Shown: one piece after another, positions 22,128 to 31,810 of the stretch | How positions within the stretch are numbered: position 1 is the first letter of the stretch | Layout of the letters: each line of letters begins with the position of its first letter | Assembly: GCA_029933365.1 (NCBI GenBank) | Contig: JAOZOH010000016.1 | Coordinates: 1 to 35,562 of the forward strand | Direction of reading: 5' to 3' | From: Desulfuromusa sp. | Lineage (GTDB): Bacteria; Desulfobacterota; Desulfuromonadia; Desulfuromonadales; Geopsychrobacteraceae | DNA length: 35,562 nucleotides | Notes under the pieces: model-generated | What the model was told of the DNA's origin: nothing | Database searches by the model: none | What the model saw: the letters and a program-made list of their open reading frames with translations, nothing else | Program-made: the position numbers and the translations under genes

Positions 22128-24128
22128 GTGATCATTCGACGCAGCACAAATATTTTGTTGCTGATATGCACGCTGTTGGTTTTATTGGTCTCTCAACCAT
22201 TGGCGGCACAGAAAGAGAAAGCGGCAGGAAAACTTGAAGTCACGCTTGATTTTCAGAATGTCGAGTTAGTCGATATGATTGGAACAATCAGCGAGTTGAC
22301 CGGTAAAAATTTTGTTTATGATGAATCGGTACGCGGCAAGGTCAGTGTTGTTTCGCCGAAGCCAGTGACTGTGGATGAAGCCTATCGACTTTTCAGTACC
22401 GTTCTCAGGGTCAAGGGTTTTACTATTGTCCCTTCAGGAAAAGTAAATAAAATAGTCTCGATTCGTACTGCAAAAGAGCAAAACTTGCCGATCAGTAGCG
22501 GAAAAAATCTTGGTGAACAATTTATTACCCGTCTCATTGAACTGAAAAATCTGGATGCTACCGTTGTGGTCGATACAATTCTCCGTCCACTCATGCCCAA
22601 AACCAGCCATGTTGTTGCCTATGCCCCGACAAACACTGTTGTTATTACCGATAGCGCTGCCAATATCAGGCGTTTAGCCCAGATTATCTCTTCATTGGAT
22701 CGTTCTTGGGATGCTGATAAAACGGAAATTGTTGCGCTCCGGTTTTCTGATGCAGACGAAGCTGCTAAATTGGTTATGCAGGTGATGGAAGGGGGAGCTG
22801 TACCCGTTCGTGGGAAAAAACCTGGAGCAACTATTCGTAAGAAAATCTTAGGCCAGATTATCCCCTATGAACGAACCCATAAAGTCATGCTTGTGGGTGA
22901 TGATAGCTTTATTTTACGCGCTAAAAAACTGATTGTTCAGCTTGATGAAAAAGCGGATCTGGGTCGAGCCGGTGTTCATGTTTATTATCTGGAACATGCT
23001 GAAGCTGAAGGTTTGTCGGAAACTCTAAACAAAATTATTGTGGGTGCAAAAAAAAGCCCCTCGGGCAAGCAGGAAACCGCAGTTGGCAAGATTTTTGGCG
23101 AAGTTAAAATAACGGCAGATAAGCCAACTAATGCATTGATCGTCAATGCGACAGCAGAAGACTATGAAGGTGTTCAGGGTTTGATCAAGCAGCTCGATAT
23201 CAAGCGGAAGCAAGTTTTTGTTGAAGCACTGATTCTGGAGTTATCGATGGATGCTTTGATGGATCTGGGAACCTCTTTGCAAGGTGCGGTTGATGCGGGC
23301 AGCGATAGCTTGATTTTTGGTACCAGTAGCAATACTGGAGGTAAAGGGCTGGCAACCATAGCGACCGGGGTTCCAAATGTGTTGACTCAAGCGGTTGATG
23401 GGATTCTGCTTGGAGGAATGTTTAATCCAATTACAACTGTGGTTAATGGAGAGACTGTTACAGTTCCGGCTCTTTCGGCTTTAATTGGCCTCTCCCAGAC
23501 AGACTCGAATGTCAATGTTCTTTCTGCGCCGCGTCTGTTGACCTCTGATAACGAAGAAGCAGAAATTGTTGTTGGTAAAAATGTTCCAATTATTACTTCA
23601 AAATCGACCGACAATGCGGGCAATCCGATCAACTCGGTTGAGCGTCAGGACGCAGCTCTTACCCTGCGCTTTACCCCACAGATCACAGAAGGAAATCTGG
23701 TTCGGTTGAAGATTTTCCAGGAAATCAGTTCTGTTACCGATTCTGTTGGGACGGTAGATGAGGTGGGTCCAACCTTTAAAAAGACGCTGCTACGCAACTC
23801 AATCGTAGCTCGCGATGGTGAAACTGTTGTCCTTGGAGGGCTGTTTCAAACTGATATGTCTAAATCGGTGACCAAGGTCCCATTGCTTGGAGATATCCCC
23901 ATTCTGGGGCATCTATTCAAGCGGACGAAAGATGTTGAAAATAAAACCAGCTTGCTGGTGTTTATTACCCCTCGAGTGATCCGTGACAGTGAGGATCTGA
24001 AGCGAATCACCCAGGAAAATCGGGACAACCTTGATCTCTTCCAGGAAGAAGGGGGCTCCAATAAATTTTTCGGCTTGGAAGATCCAGAGGGAAATTTATT
24101 AAAACCTGAAGCGGCAGCGGGGGAATAA
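22128..24128 (+). CDS. gspD: type II secretion outer-membrane secretin GspD
   Basis: Forms the multimeric outer-membrane channel through which folded exoproteins leave. A signal peptide (about 1-27, ending PLAAQ) is followed by the N0 domain (LDFQNVELVDMIGTISELTG), N1-N3 repeats (for example NTVVITDSAANIRRLAQIIS and NALIVNATAEDYEGVQGLIK) and the C-terminal secretin domain (VNVLSAPRLLTSDNEEAEI, VPIIT, LRFTPQI, VPLLGDIPILGHLF). The 666-aa length is typical. The frame opens at a TTG at 22122, but the GTG at 22128 has AGGAG 6 nt upstream. No pilotin-binding S-domain partner (GspS) is encoded nearby. gspE follows after 3 bp. Confidence 0.96.
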   Translation: MIIRRSTNILLLICTLLVLLVSQPLAAQKEKAAGKLEVTLDFQNVELVDMIGTISELTGKNFVYDESVRGKVSVVSPKPVTVDEAYRLFSTVLRVKGFTIVPSGKVNKIVSIRTAKEQNLPISSGKNLGEQFITRLIELKNLDATVVVDTILRPLMPKTSHVVAYAPTNTVVITDSAANIRRLAQIISSLDRSWDADKTEIVALRFSDADEAAKLVMQVMEGGAVPVRGKKPGATIRKKILGQIIPYERTHKVMLVGDDSFILRAKKLIVQLDEKADLGRAGVHVYYLEHAEAEGLSETLNKIIVGAKKSPSGKQETAVGKIFGEVKITADKPTNALIVNATAEDYEGVQGLIKQLDIKRKQVFVEALILELSMDALMDLGTSLQGAVDAGSDSLIFGTSSNTGGKGLATIATGVPNVLTQAVDGILLGGMFNPITTVVNGETVTVPALSALIGLSQTDSNVNVLSAPRLLTSDNEEAEIVVGKNVPIITSKSTDNAGNPINSVERQDAALTLRFTPQITEGNLVRLKIFQEISSVTDSVGTVDEVGPTFKKTLLRNSIVARDGETVVLGGLFQTDMSKSVTKVPLLGDIPILGHLFKRTKDVENKTSLLVFITPRVIRDSEDLKRITQENRDNLDLFQEEGGSNKFFGLEDPEGNLLKPEAAAGE

Positions 24129-24131
24129 CCC

Positions 24132-25835
24132 ATGCGACCGTTGAAGTGGCGCCAACTCGGGGAAATCCTGGTGCGGGATCATGGAGTCCCGGAGGATGCT
24201 GTACGCCAGGCGTTGCGCGAGCAGGAGTCCAGTTCTCTACGGTTGGGAGAGCTTTTGAGGGAAAGGGGCGCGGCTACAGAAGTTACCCTTGCTGAGGCTC
24301 TGGCAACTCAGAGTGGGATGGAATATGTTGCCGAGCCGAAAGTAAAAACCAGTGCCCTGCATCTGTTGACCACCGTTCCCATCAGTTATGCCAAAGAGAA
24401 TCTGGCGGTTCCTTTAGAAATTGATGGCCAAACGATCCGCTTGGCAGTCGTTGATCCGAGCAACAACCGTATTTTAAATGATCTTTCAGTCTTAACGGGT
24501 TGCCGCATTATTCCTTGCCTGGCAGAACCGGATAAATTAATTGAAGCGATCAACCAGGGTTATGAGACCCTTTCTGGTGGCGGTGACAGTTCAATTTCGG
24601 ATATTGGCCAGGAAGATTTGGAGCTGGACGGGTCTATTCAGAATGAAGACCTTCTTGATACCAGCGATGAAGCACCGATCATCCGCTTTGTGAATGGGTT
24701 ACTGACCCAGGCTTACCGGCAGCGTGCCAGTGATATTCATATTGAGCCATTTGAAACCGAAGTGATTGTTCGCTACCGGGTTGATGGCATTCTCTACGAG
24801 GTACAACGTCCCCCTCACCGTGCTTTGTCTAATATTACTTCTCGTTTGAAAATTATGGCCAATTTGGATATTGCTGAAAAGCGTCTACCTCAGGATGGCC
24901 GTTTCTCGGTTCGTATTGCTGGAAAGCAGGCAGATATTCGCGTATCGACATTACCGACTGCTTTTGGTGAGCGGGTTGTTCTGCGTTTATTGGACAAAAG
25001 TTCTGGAGTGTTGGGGCTGGAAGATATTGGTGTTGATGCTGAGATGCTGCCGCAGATCAAGGCGATAATTCAGAAAAATCATGGCATTTTTCTGGTCACC
25101 GGACCGACAGGTGCTGGTAAAACGACAACTCTTTATTCGGCACTATCGGCGATTAACTCTCGCGAACAGAATATTATCACTGTTGAAGATCCAATCGAAT
25201 ATCAACTTCCAGGAGTTGGGCAAATCCAGGTTAATCCGAAAATAAATCTAACTTTTGCTCAAGGTTTACGCTCTATTTTACGCCAGGATCCCGATGTGAT
25301 TATGGTAGGTGAAATCCGCGATAGCGAAACAGCTAAAATTGCGGTTCAAGCTGCTTTAACCGGGCATATGGTGTTTTCTACTTTACATACTAACGATTCC
25401 GCCGGGGCGCTGGCACGTCTGGTGGATATGGGGGTTGAGCCTTTTCTGGCTGCTTCAGCACTGGTTGGGGTTCTGGCGCAGCGATTGGTCCGCACTGTCT
25501 GTCCTCACTGTCGCGTTAGTTATCAACCTGATAAAGAATTACTCGCCGAACTGTTTGAAGGAGCAGCAGTGCCGCAGCAGGCAACTTTTTATCGTGGCCG
25601 CGGTTGCAGTCACTGTATGCAGGTTGGCTATCTGGGGCGAACTGGTTTGTACGAACTGTTAGAAGTGACCGATCCTATCCGCCATCTGGTAACCAGTAAT
25701 GCCGATGCAGCGACAATCCGTCAGCAGGCATTGAAAATGGGGATGCGACCTCTGCGGCAAGCTGGCCTCGCCAAAGTTCTGGCCGGAAAGACAACCGTTG
25801 AAGAGATCCTGCGGGTGACCCAGGAGGAGGTTTAA
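24132..25835 (+). CDS. gspE: type II secretion ATPase GspE
   Basis: Cytoplasmic hexameric ATPase that powers pseudopilus assembly. The N-terminal MshEN/N1E domain (about 1-145) contains LGEILVRDHGV and LGELLRERG. Then come Walker A GPTGAGKTT (324-332), the Asp box ITVEDPIEY, Walker B DPDVIMVGEIRD (386-397), the His box LTGHMVFSTLHTND, and a zinc module with Cys457, Cys460, Cys492 and Cys495. All catalytic elements are intact in 567 aa. GGGGGAA lies about 9 nt before the ATG. Spacing of 3 bp on both sides implies translational coupling to gspD and gspF. Confidence 0.97.
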   Translation: MRPLKWRQLGEILVRDHGVPEDAVRQALREQESSSLRLGELLRERGAATEVTLAEALATQSGMEYVAEPKVKTSALHLLTTVPISYAKENLAVPLEIDGQTIRLAVVDPSNNRILNDLSVLTGCRIIPCLAEPDKLIEAINQGYETLSGGGDSSISDIGQEDLELDGSIQNEDLLDTSDEAPIIRFVNGLLTQAYRQRASDIHIEPFETEVIVRYRVDGILYEVQRPPHRALSNITSRLKIMANLDIAEKRLPQDGRFSVRIAGKQADIRVSTLPTAFGERVVLRLLDKSSGVLGLEDIGVDAEMLPQIKAIIQKNHGIFLVTGPTGAGKTTTLYSALSAINSREQNIITVEDPIEYQLPGVGQIQVNPKINLTFAQGLRSILRQDPDVIMVGEIRDSETAKIAVQAALTGHMVFSTLHTNDSAGALARLVDMGVEPFLAASALVGVLAQRLVRTVCPHCRVSYQPDKELLAELFEGAAVPQQATFYRGRGCSHCMQVGYLGRTGLYELLEVTDPIRHLVTSNADAATIRQQALKMGMRPLRQAGLAKVLAGKTTVEEILRVTQEEV

Positions 25836-25838
25836 GCG

Positions 25839-27047
25839 GTGGCCCTTTATGAGTACAGCGCCTTTGATGCCCAGGGGAAAAAACAACGCGGTGTTGTTGA
25901 GGCTCTGAGTCAAAAAGCTGCCAGCCACAAACTTCGTGGGCAGGGATTATTCCCAACCAAGCTGACAGCAGGAAGAGACACTGTCGGAGCAACGCAGCGT
26001 ACCCTTTTCCGGCGTGTCAGCGCTGCTCATCTGGGTGTCGCAACTCGGCAACTTGCAACAATGCTGTCGGCAGGAATGCCGCTTGACGAAGCCTTGGAAA
26101 TGGTTGCAGAGCAACAAATAAAGGGGACCCTTAGTTCTGTTCTGACTCGAGTGCGGGATGATATCTTACAGGGGAGTGCCCTTTATGTCGCCCTGCAGGC
26201 TCATCCGAGTATTTTCCCACCGCTCTATACCAATATGGTTCAAGTTGGTGAAGCGAGTGGGACTCTGGATAAGGTTCTGCTGCAGCTTGCTGAATTTACA
26301 GATGAGCAAGCCCGCTTTAACTCGCAGTTTAAAGCCGCATTGACCTATCCACTGTTAATGTTTCTGGTCGGCAGTGGGGTACTGCTCTTCTTGATGACTT
26401 TTGTGGTGCCAAAAATCACCAGGATGCTGGAAGATCTGGAGCAGGCTCTGCCGCTGCCAACCCTGCTGTTGATGTCTTTCAGTCATTTCCTCGCTGCGTA
26501 CTGGTGGCTGTTGTTGCTTTTTGGGGTTGGTCTATTGTGGCTGGTTCGTCGTGCTTCGTTAACTGCGGGGGGAAGGCTCTGGCTGGATCAAAAAAAGTAC
26601 CGTTTGCCGTTGTTCGGATCGCTGGCTTTAGAGAATGCCACAGCCCGCTTTGCCAGAGCAATAGCAACTCTGCTGCATAGTGGCGTGCCGTTATTGACCG
26701 CCCTCGAAATTGTCCAGAAGCTCCTTGGTAATACTTATTTGCAGCAGACACTTGAGGGGGTTCGAGAGAAAGTCATCGAAGGGGCTGGTTTGTCTGAGCC
26801 ACTCTATGATGCGAGGGTCTTTCCCGCAATGTTACCGCAGATGATTGCTGTTGGTGAACGCAGTGGTGAACTAGAAGGGATGTTGTTCAAGGTTGCAGAA
26901 ATATACGAGCATCAGGTTCAAACTCGGATCAACAGCCTGATGGCTTTGCTGGAACCGTTGATGATTCTGTTGATGGGAACAATTGTCGGTTTTATTGTGT
27001 TGGCTATTCTTCTGCCAATATTTCAGGCCAGTCAAGGGATGGGATAA
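25839..27047 (+). CDS. gspF: type II secretion platform protein GspF
   Basis: Polytopic inner-membrane platform protein that contacts GspE and helps load pseudopilins. Two homologous T2SF domains are seen (about 65-190 and 270-390), each with the ALEMVAEQ/TALEIVQKLL-type segment and G(E)xSG signatures (VGEASGTLDKVL and VGERSGELEGML). There are transmembrane helices at about 168-190, 208-230 and 370-393. The N-terminal ALYEYSAFDAQGKKQRGVVEA is the family signature. The GTG start lies 3 bp after gspE, with GGAGG upstream inside the gspE end. At 402 aa it is full length. Confidence 0.96.
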   Translation: MALYEYSAFDAQGKKQRGVVEALSQKAASHKLRGQGLFPTKLTAGRDTVGATQRTLFRRVSAAHLGVATRQLATMLSAGMPLDEALEMVAEQQIKGTLSSVLTRVRDDILQGSALYVALQAHPSIFPPLYTNMVQVGEASGTLDKVLLQLAEFTDEQARFNSQFKAALTYPLLMFLVGSGVLLFLMTFVVPKITRMLEDLEQALPLPTLLLMSFSHFLAAYWWLLLLFGVGLLWLVRRASLTAGGRLWLDQKKYRLPLFGSLALENATARFARAIATLLHSGVPLLTALEIVQKLLGNTYLQQTLEGVREKVIEGAGLSEPLYDARVFPAMLPQMIAVGERSGELEGMLFKVAEIYEHQVQTRINSLMALLEPLMILLMGTIVGFIVLAILLPIFQASQGMG

Positions 27048-27076
27048 TATAGGGTGCAGAGCCCGAGGAGTGATAG

Positions 27077-27514
27077 ATGAATTTATCTAAACAAAATCAG
27101 CGTGGTTTTACACTGATAGAAATTATGGTTGTCGTAGTGATTCTGGGTATTTTGGCTGCAATCGTTGTCCCTCGCCTGTTGGATGAGCCAGAAAAAGCGC
27201 GGCGAATTTCGGCGGCGACCCAGATTCGCAGTATTGAGGAAGCACTGGGAATCTTTAAGCTGGAGAATGGATTTTATCCCTCAACTGAACAGGGTTTGCA
27301 GGCGTTGGTTACAAAGCCGGTAGTTGGGCGCATTCCTGATCGCTATAAAAAGGGGGGATATATTAGAAAAATTCCTCTTGATCCTTGGGGGCAGCCTTAT
27401 CTCTATCTATCTCCCGGTGTGCACGGAGATTTTGATCTCTTTTCTTATGGCCCCGATGGTGAAACCGGGGGTGAAGGTGAAAATGCCGACGTTGCCAATT
27501 GGAACCTCGATTAA
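27077..27514 (+). CDS. gspG: major pseudopilin GspG
   Basis: Main subunit of the periplasmic pseudopilus. It has a type IV prepilin leader cut after Gly10 (NQRG-FTLIEIMVVVVILGIL) with Glu at +5, a hydrophobic helix and a C-terminal globular domain. The DPWGQPYLYLSPG segment and the tail SYGPDGETGGEGENADVANW contain the conserved calcium-binding aspartates of GspG. At 145 aa it has the usual length. It needs a prepilin peptidase, which is not encoded in this window. GAGGAG lies about 8 nt before the ATG. Confidence 0.97.
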   Translation: MNLSKQNQRGFTLIEIMVVVVILGILAAIVVPRLLDEPEKARRISAATQIRSIEEALGIFKLENGFYPSTEQGLQALVTKPVVGRIPDRYKKGGYIRKIPLDPWGQPYLYLSPGVHGDFDLFSYGPDGETGGEGENADVANWNLD

Positions 27515-28001
27515 TCGTTCAGGTTTTACCCTGGTTGAACTGCTGGTCGTTATAGTTGTTCTATCTCTGGTCAGCTTTATCAGCATACCTTTATTGGCAA
27601 ATCGGGGGGATGGTGATGAGCGGCTGATGGTGCGGAGGATCGCTGGAACTGTCAAGCAATTGTATAATGAGGCAACCCTGACCCGGGATGAGCATCTGCT
27701 GACGTTTGATTTCAGCCGCAATAGTATGTTGGCATTTCGCCTGCGGTCCAGTTCGGGAATGATAAAAAAAGAGTCTTTTGGGCGGGAAGTTATGCTGGCA
27801 CCCTTGCAGATCAAACAGATTGATGTTGAAGGGAAGGGAACTTTTCGCACCGGACAGGTTTCTGTCAGGGTATTTCCACTGGGCTGGATGGAACCGACTC
27901 GCCTTTTAGTCCACAAAGAGAGTGGAGATGATTTACGCCTTGCATTTTCACCATTGACCGGATTGATAACTATCGATGCTGAGCCTGCGACAGTACAATA
28001 A
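27483..28001 (+). CDS. gspH: minor pseudopilin GspH
   Basis: Minor pseudopilin (172 aa). The leader is cut after Gly14 (NRSG-FTLVELLVVIVVLSLV) with Glu +5, followed by a GspH-type globular domain (LRSSSGMIKKESF, VRVFPLGWMEPTRLLV). The open frame begins far upstream inside gspG, but the ATG at 27483, preceded by GAAGGTG, gives a normal short leader; an ATG at 27453 is an alternative. It overlaps the gspG end by 32 bp and gspI by 26 bp, so it is translationally coupled. Confidence 0.9.
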   Translation: MPTLPIGTSINRSGFTLVELLVVIVVLSLVSFISIPLLANRGDGDERLMVRRIAGTVKQLYNEATLTRDEHLLTFDFSRNSMLAFRLRSSSGMIKKESFGREVMLAPLQIKQIDVEGKGTFRTGQVSVRVFPLGWMEPTRLLVHKESGDDLRLAFSPLTGLITIDAEPATVQ

Positions 28002-28368
28002 AGGTTTTTCTTTGCTTGAAGTGATGATTGCTCTGGCGATTGTTGCTATCGCTCTGGTGACTTTATTGGGGTTATCGAACCGTTCCATTCTGGTTCAGGA
28101 TAAAATCCAAAAGGTGACCAGTGCGACCCTGCTGGCGCAACAATTGATGAGTGAGCAGGAGCTAAATATTGGAAAGTCTGGGCTAAACTGGGAGCCACAA
28201 GAGGATAATTTTGCTGAACCGTTTACAGCCTTTCGTTGGCAGATCAGCTATCAGGACACCTTGATCAGCCAGGTAAAACAGGTCACCGTCCAAGTGCTTT
28301 GGGGGGCGGCAGAAAAAAATGAACAGGTTCAGCTGGTTTCCTTTTTACCGGTTAAGGGGGGGGGATGA
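27976..28368 (+). CDS. gspI: minor pseudopilin GspI
   Basis: Minor pseudopilin (130 aa) that with GspJ and GspK forms the pseudopilus tip and starts assembly. The leader is cut after Gly10 (QYNKG-FSLLEVMIALAIVAIAL) with Glu +5. The short C-terminal domain (FRWQISYQDT, QVTVQVLWG) is typical. The start lies 26 bp inside gspH and the stop overlaps gspJ by 4 bp. Confidence 0.93.
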   Translation: MLSLRQYNKGFSLLEVMIALAIVAIALVTLLGLSNRSILVQDKIQKVTSATLLAQQLMSEQELNIGKSGLNWEPQEDNFAEPFTAFRWQISYQDTLISQVKQVTVQVLWGAAEKNEQVQLVSFLPVKGGG

Positions 28369-28955
28369 AAAGGGCTTCCCGAGGTTTTACTCTGGTAGAA
28401 GTATTGCTGGCTGTCCTGATTGGCACTTTGGTCCTGACCAGTGTTTATGGGGTTTTCAGCTCGGTGAGTCGGGCTAGAAATCGGTTGGAGGCCGAAGGGG
28501 ATTTATACCATCAAGCACGGATTTTTTTTGACAGGATCGGTGGGGAGCTGAGCAGCCTAAGATTTGCGGCTCTGGGAAAAGAGGCTGTCTTTACTTCGGG
28601 GACAACTCTTGACGGGGGAATCTTTTTCGAGTTTAACACTGAGTTAGTTTCCCCGGGATTGCGGCAGCATGGGGGAATTTCGCGGGTTCGCTATGAAATA
28701 CGTCAGCAAGGAGAGACTGTCGATCTGCTACGCAGTGAGCAGGTTCTGCTGGCCGATCTGGCGGCTTCTGAACCGCTCCTTTTTATTGCGGGTTTAAAAG
28801 CTTTTAAAATCCGTTATTTTCGGCAGGGTGTCTGGCAAGAAAGCTGGTCTGGTAAAACTCCACCTCAGCTGGTTGAAATTACGCTGGAACTGGAAAATAA
28901 TGGTCGTCTCATTCCGTTTCGCAGCAGTTTTATTTTGCCTGAGGTGCGCGGATGA
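28365..28955 (+). CDS. gspJ: minor pseudopilin GspJ
   Basis: Minor pseudopilin (196 aa), tip component. The leader is cut after Gly7 (MKRASRG-FTLVEVLLAVLIGTLV) with Glu +5. The globular part (RARNRLEAEGDLYHQARIFF, GGISRVRYEIRQ) matches GspJ. A run of nine G lies 2-11 nt before the ATG and serves as a strong ribosome binding site. It overlaps gspI and gspK by 4 bp each (ATGA). Confidence 0.93.
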   Translation: MKRASRGFTLVEVLLAVLIGTLVLTSVYGVFSSVSRARNRLEAEGDLYHQARIFFDRIGGELSSLRFAALGKEAVFTSGTTLDGGIFFEFNTELVSPGLRQHGGISRVRYEIRQQGETVDLLRSEQVLLADLAASEPLLFIAGLKAFKIRYFRQGVWQESWSGKTPPQLVEITLELENNGRLIPFRSSFILPEVRG

Positions 28956-29899
28956 GCTGTTTGCGTACGCAAAGCGGTATGGCACTGCTCTTGGTTTTGC
29001 TGATAGTGGCTTTACTCAGCACTTTGTTGATTGAATTTTCTTTTTCAACCTTGGTCGATTTGCGGGCAACTGAGACCTTTCGTGATCGTACCAAGGCTTA
29101 CTATTTGGCTCGAGGCGGAATAGAGGCGGCACGAACCATTTTGCAGGAAGATAAAAATGAGTTTGATCATCCTGAAGAATTCTGGGGTAACCCGTTGGCC
29201 AATATCCCGGCTGGGGATGGAGATGTCAGTATCACCATTTCTGATCTGACGGGCCGCTTGAACGTTAATTTTGTTGCTGATAATCGTGGCAATCGTTTGC
29301 CGGGGTATCATCGGTTTGTTGCCCTCTGCGAAGAGGTTCTGCAATTAGACAGGTTGCAGGCGCAGGAACTGGCTGATTCGCTGGTTTACTGGTATAACGC
29401 AGATAAAACCCAGGTAACCCCCGATGATACTTATTATTCGGGTTTACGGCCCCCCTATCAGAGACGGGGTAAAAAACTGACAATTCTGAGTGAACTGAGG
29501 TTGGTAAAAGGGTTTGATGCTAAGCGCTTTGAAAGCTTACAACCCTATATCAGAGTTGTCGGTGAAAACCAGATTAATCTGAATACTGCTCCGGCAGAAG
29601 TTCTCTATGCCTGGCAATTCTCTGCTGCGGAAGGGAATGTGGAAATTATTTTTGAGCAAGCGGATATTGATGCTCTCGTGAGTTATCGGCAGCAATCTCC
29701 CTATCGAACATTGCCGGAGCTCTCCTTGGCTGAGGGAATTGGGAGCCGCTGGTCTGCCGCTTGGTTACAAGGTTCGGTTGGGGTCAAAGGGTCTATCTAT
29801 CAAGTTTTTAGCCGGGGACGGATCAATCAGGGAACCCGTCAGGCGCAAGCAATTATCAGCAAACAAGGCAACAAGCTCCTGAGTTTTAAGGTGGAATAA
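28952..29899 (+). CDS. gspK: minor pseudopilin GspK
   Basis: Largest pseudopilin (315 aa), capping the pseudopilus. The leader is cut after Gly9 (RTQSG-MALLLVLLIVALLS). The +5 residue is Leu, not Glu, as expected for GspK, whose tip position does not need it. The large alpha-helical domain contains the helix-hairpin-helix-like NLNTAPAEVLYA and the segments YYLARGGIEAAR and LTGRLNVNF. It overlaps gspJ by 4 bp and precedes gspL by 4 bp. Confidence 0.95.
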   Translation: MSCLRTQSGMALLLVLLIVALLSTLLIEFSFSTLVDLRATETFRDRTKAYYLARGGIEAARTILQEDKNEFDHPEEFWGNPLANIPAGDGDVSITISDLTGRLNVNFVADNRGNRLPGYHRFVALCEEVLQLDRLQAQELADSLVYWYNADKTQVTPDDTYYSGLRPPYQRRGKKLTILSELRLVKGFDAKRFESLQPYIRVVGENQINLNTAPAEVLYAWQFSAAEGNVEIIFEQADIDALVSYRQQSPYRTLPELSLAEGIGSRWSAAWLQGSVGVKGSIYQVFSRGRINQGTRQAQAIISKQGNKLLSFKVE

Positions 29900-29903
29900 T
29901 CCC

Positions 29904-31292
29904 ATGTCTAAGCGTTTTATCGGTATCGATCTGGAAGGGACAGAAGTCAGAGTTGCTATATTGACAGCGACACCGGGGGGGGAAGTCGATGTCGATCTGG
30001 ATAGGCGCAACTATGATGACCCAGAGGCTGCTGCCGCGGCGATAACAGAGATGTTGGGTGGAAAAATCACCTTAAGGGACCGTTTAGTTACAGCACTCCC
30101 TTGTCGGGTTGGCTTATTTCGCCGGCTGCGCTTTCCATTTCGCGAAAAGAATAAAATTGAAGCTGCTCTGCCTTTAGAGCTGAACTCACAACTGCCGATT
30201 TCTCTTGAAGAGCATTTGATTTCATTTTTGCCGCCGCGAGCACGTGAAGACGATTATGAAGTGGACGCTGTCGTTGTTAATAAGCGAGAGATCGATGAAC
30301 TTCTGGCTCATTTTCCGGACCCGGAACAGAATCCCCGCCGGATTGATCTTTTCCCCTTTGCTCTACAGTCAATTCTGGGGACACAGGATGGGATCCTAAT
30401 CTATTGTCGCCGGCTCGAAGTTGTTGTGGCGCTGGTTTACGATGGGGTGATTTGGGACTACCGATTGTTACCCGGGACCAGTGAACTTGACGAAGAAGAA
30501 ATTTTTGATTTTATTGCCAATCAGGTTAGCCAACTGGAAAATACCATTGGTCATGAAGAGCTGCCTCTTTGGATTATTGGGGCAGGAGTGACTGAACAGC
30601 TTTTGATTATGCTGTATAAAACGGATCGCACAATTTTGACTCCAGCCGAAGATATTTTAGGTACGGAGGTCCCTTGTGAAATGGCACCAGCGGCCCTGCT
30701 GGCCTTGTCCGAAATGGGTGAAACCAAAAAATCGGTACAGATGAACTTTCGCCAGGGGGAATTCTCTGCGCGTGGACAACTGGAAATCTTCCGCACTAAA
30801 CTTGTTGCTGTTGCGCTGTTGTCTCTTCTGGTTATTGCTGGTGGAGCACTGACAATGCATCTTGGGTATCTACAGAAAGCCCGTGAGGAGCAGCATTTAA
30901 AACAACAGTTAGCAGAAGTTTTTCGACGCGTTATGCCTGCCAATGCCACACTTGTTGATGTTCCGTTGCAATTGGAAGGTCAGCTGAATGAGCTGCAAAA
31001 ACAGGTTCAGTTTTTTGGTCTTGGCGGCCATGGCGCTGCAACAGTTTTGCAAGGCATATCCAACAGTATTGATCGGGATCTGCGGGTTGATTTGAAGGAA
31101 TTTAACTATAATAGTGACGAGGTACGTCTGTCGGGAAATGCAGATTCTTTTGAGTCAGTCAATCAGATTGCTGAACAACTGAAAAATAATTATCTGTTTA
31201 GTCACGTTGAAATAATAAATGCCAAATTGGCAACTGATAACAGCCAGGTCGACTTTGAATTGCAACTGAAATTTCACGGGGGGGAAAAGTGA
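29904..31292 (+). CDS. gspL: type II secretion inner-membrane protein GspL
   Basis: Bitopic platform protein that anchors GspE. The cytoplasmic actin-like (PilM-like) part spans about 1-295 (KRFIGIDLEGTEVRVAIL, LPLELNSQLP). One transmembrane helix lies at about 300-322 and a periplasmic ferredoxin-like domain fills the rest to 462. Length and topology are as expected. The gene follows gspK by 4 bp and its stop overlaps the gspM start. Confidence 0.9.
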   Translation: MSKRFIGIDLEGTEVRVAILTATPGGEVDVDLDRRNYDDPEAAAAAITEMLGGKITLRDRLVTALPCRVGLFRRLRFPFREKNKIEAALPLELNSQLPISLEEHLISFLPPRAREDDYEVDAVVVNKREIDELLAHFPDPEQNPRRIDLFPFALQSILGTQDGILIYCRRLEVVVALVYDGVIWDYRLLPGTSELDEEEIFDFIANQVSQLENTIGHEELPLWIIGAGVTEQLLIMLYKTDRTILTPAEDILGTEVPCEMAPAALLALSEMGETKKSVQMNFRQGEFSARGQLEIFRTKLVAVALLSLLVIAGGALTMHLGYLQKAREEQHLKQQLAEVFRRVMPANATLVDVPLQLEGQLNELQKQVQFFGLGGHGAATVLQGISNSIDRDLRVDLKEFNYNSDEVRLSGNADSFESVNQIAEQLKNNYLFSHVEIINAKLATDNSQVDFELQLKFHGGEK

Positions 31293-31810
31293 TGATTAAT
31301 CGTCTCAGCCCGAGAGAAAAAACCGTTGTTATTGCAGGTTTAATTATTCTGGCGTTTTTGTTTGTCTGGTTTGCTCTGCTCAACCCCTATTTTAAGCAAA
31401 TGAATACTCTTGAGCGCAGAATTTCTGCTCATCGGCACAGTTTGGCCAGAGTAGAAAAGATAAGTATACAGATAGGTCAATTGCGTCAGCAGCTTGCGGA
31501 CGTTGGAACGCGCAGTAAGGGAAATAGACCATTGTTTGCTCAGGTTGAAAGTCTGACGGAGCAGACAGGTGTTCGCGAACAATTACTTTCCATGCGACCA
31601 CAACCAGTGACAAATCAGGGTGAATTTCGTCAACAACTTGTTGAAATCCGTCTGGAAAAAATATCTTTAGCACAATTGGTTAAACTGCTGCACGCGGTTG
31701 AATATCGTAGTGGGGGCGTTCAAGTGAAATCGATGCGGGTTAAGCCACGTTTTGATGATCGTTCGCTTCTTGATGTCAATATGATTTTGATGTCTCTGGA
31801 GAGTATATGA
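31292..31810 (+). CDS. gspM: type II secretion inner-membrane protein GspM
   Basis: Small platform protein (172 aa) that pairs with GspL. A short N-terminal cytoplasmic stretch (MINRLSPREKTVVIAG) is followed by one transmembrane helix (about 11-30), a coiled-coil-prone segment (about 37-70) and a periplasmic ferredoxin-like domain with ISLAQLVKLLHAVEY. A GTG one codon earlier is an alternative start. Overlaps with gspL and gspN are 1-4 bp. Confidence 0.88.
   Translation: MINRLSPREKTVVIAGLIILAFLFVWFALLNPYFKQMNTLERRISAHRHSLARVEKISIQIGQLRQQLADVGTRSKGNRPLFAQVESLTEQTGVREQLLSMRPQPVTNQGEFRQQLVEIRLEKISLAQLVKLLHAVEYRSGGVQVKSMRVKPRFDDRSLLDVNMILMSLESI

Noticed and set aside
27324..27482. Long N-terminal extension of GspH
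   Set aside because: It overlaps gspG coding sequence and would put the prepilin cleavage site far from the start; leaders of pseudopilins are short.
28952..29899. Missing Glu+5 in GspK as a sign of a broken pseudopilin
   Set aside because: GspK proteins normally lack this glutamate, so it is the family norm.
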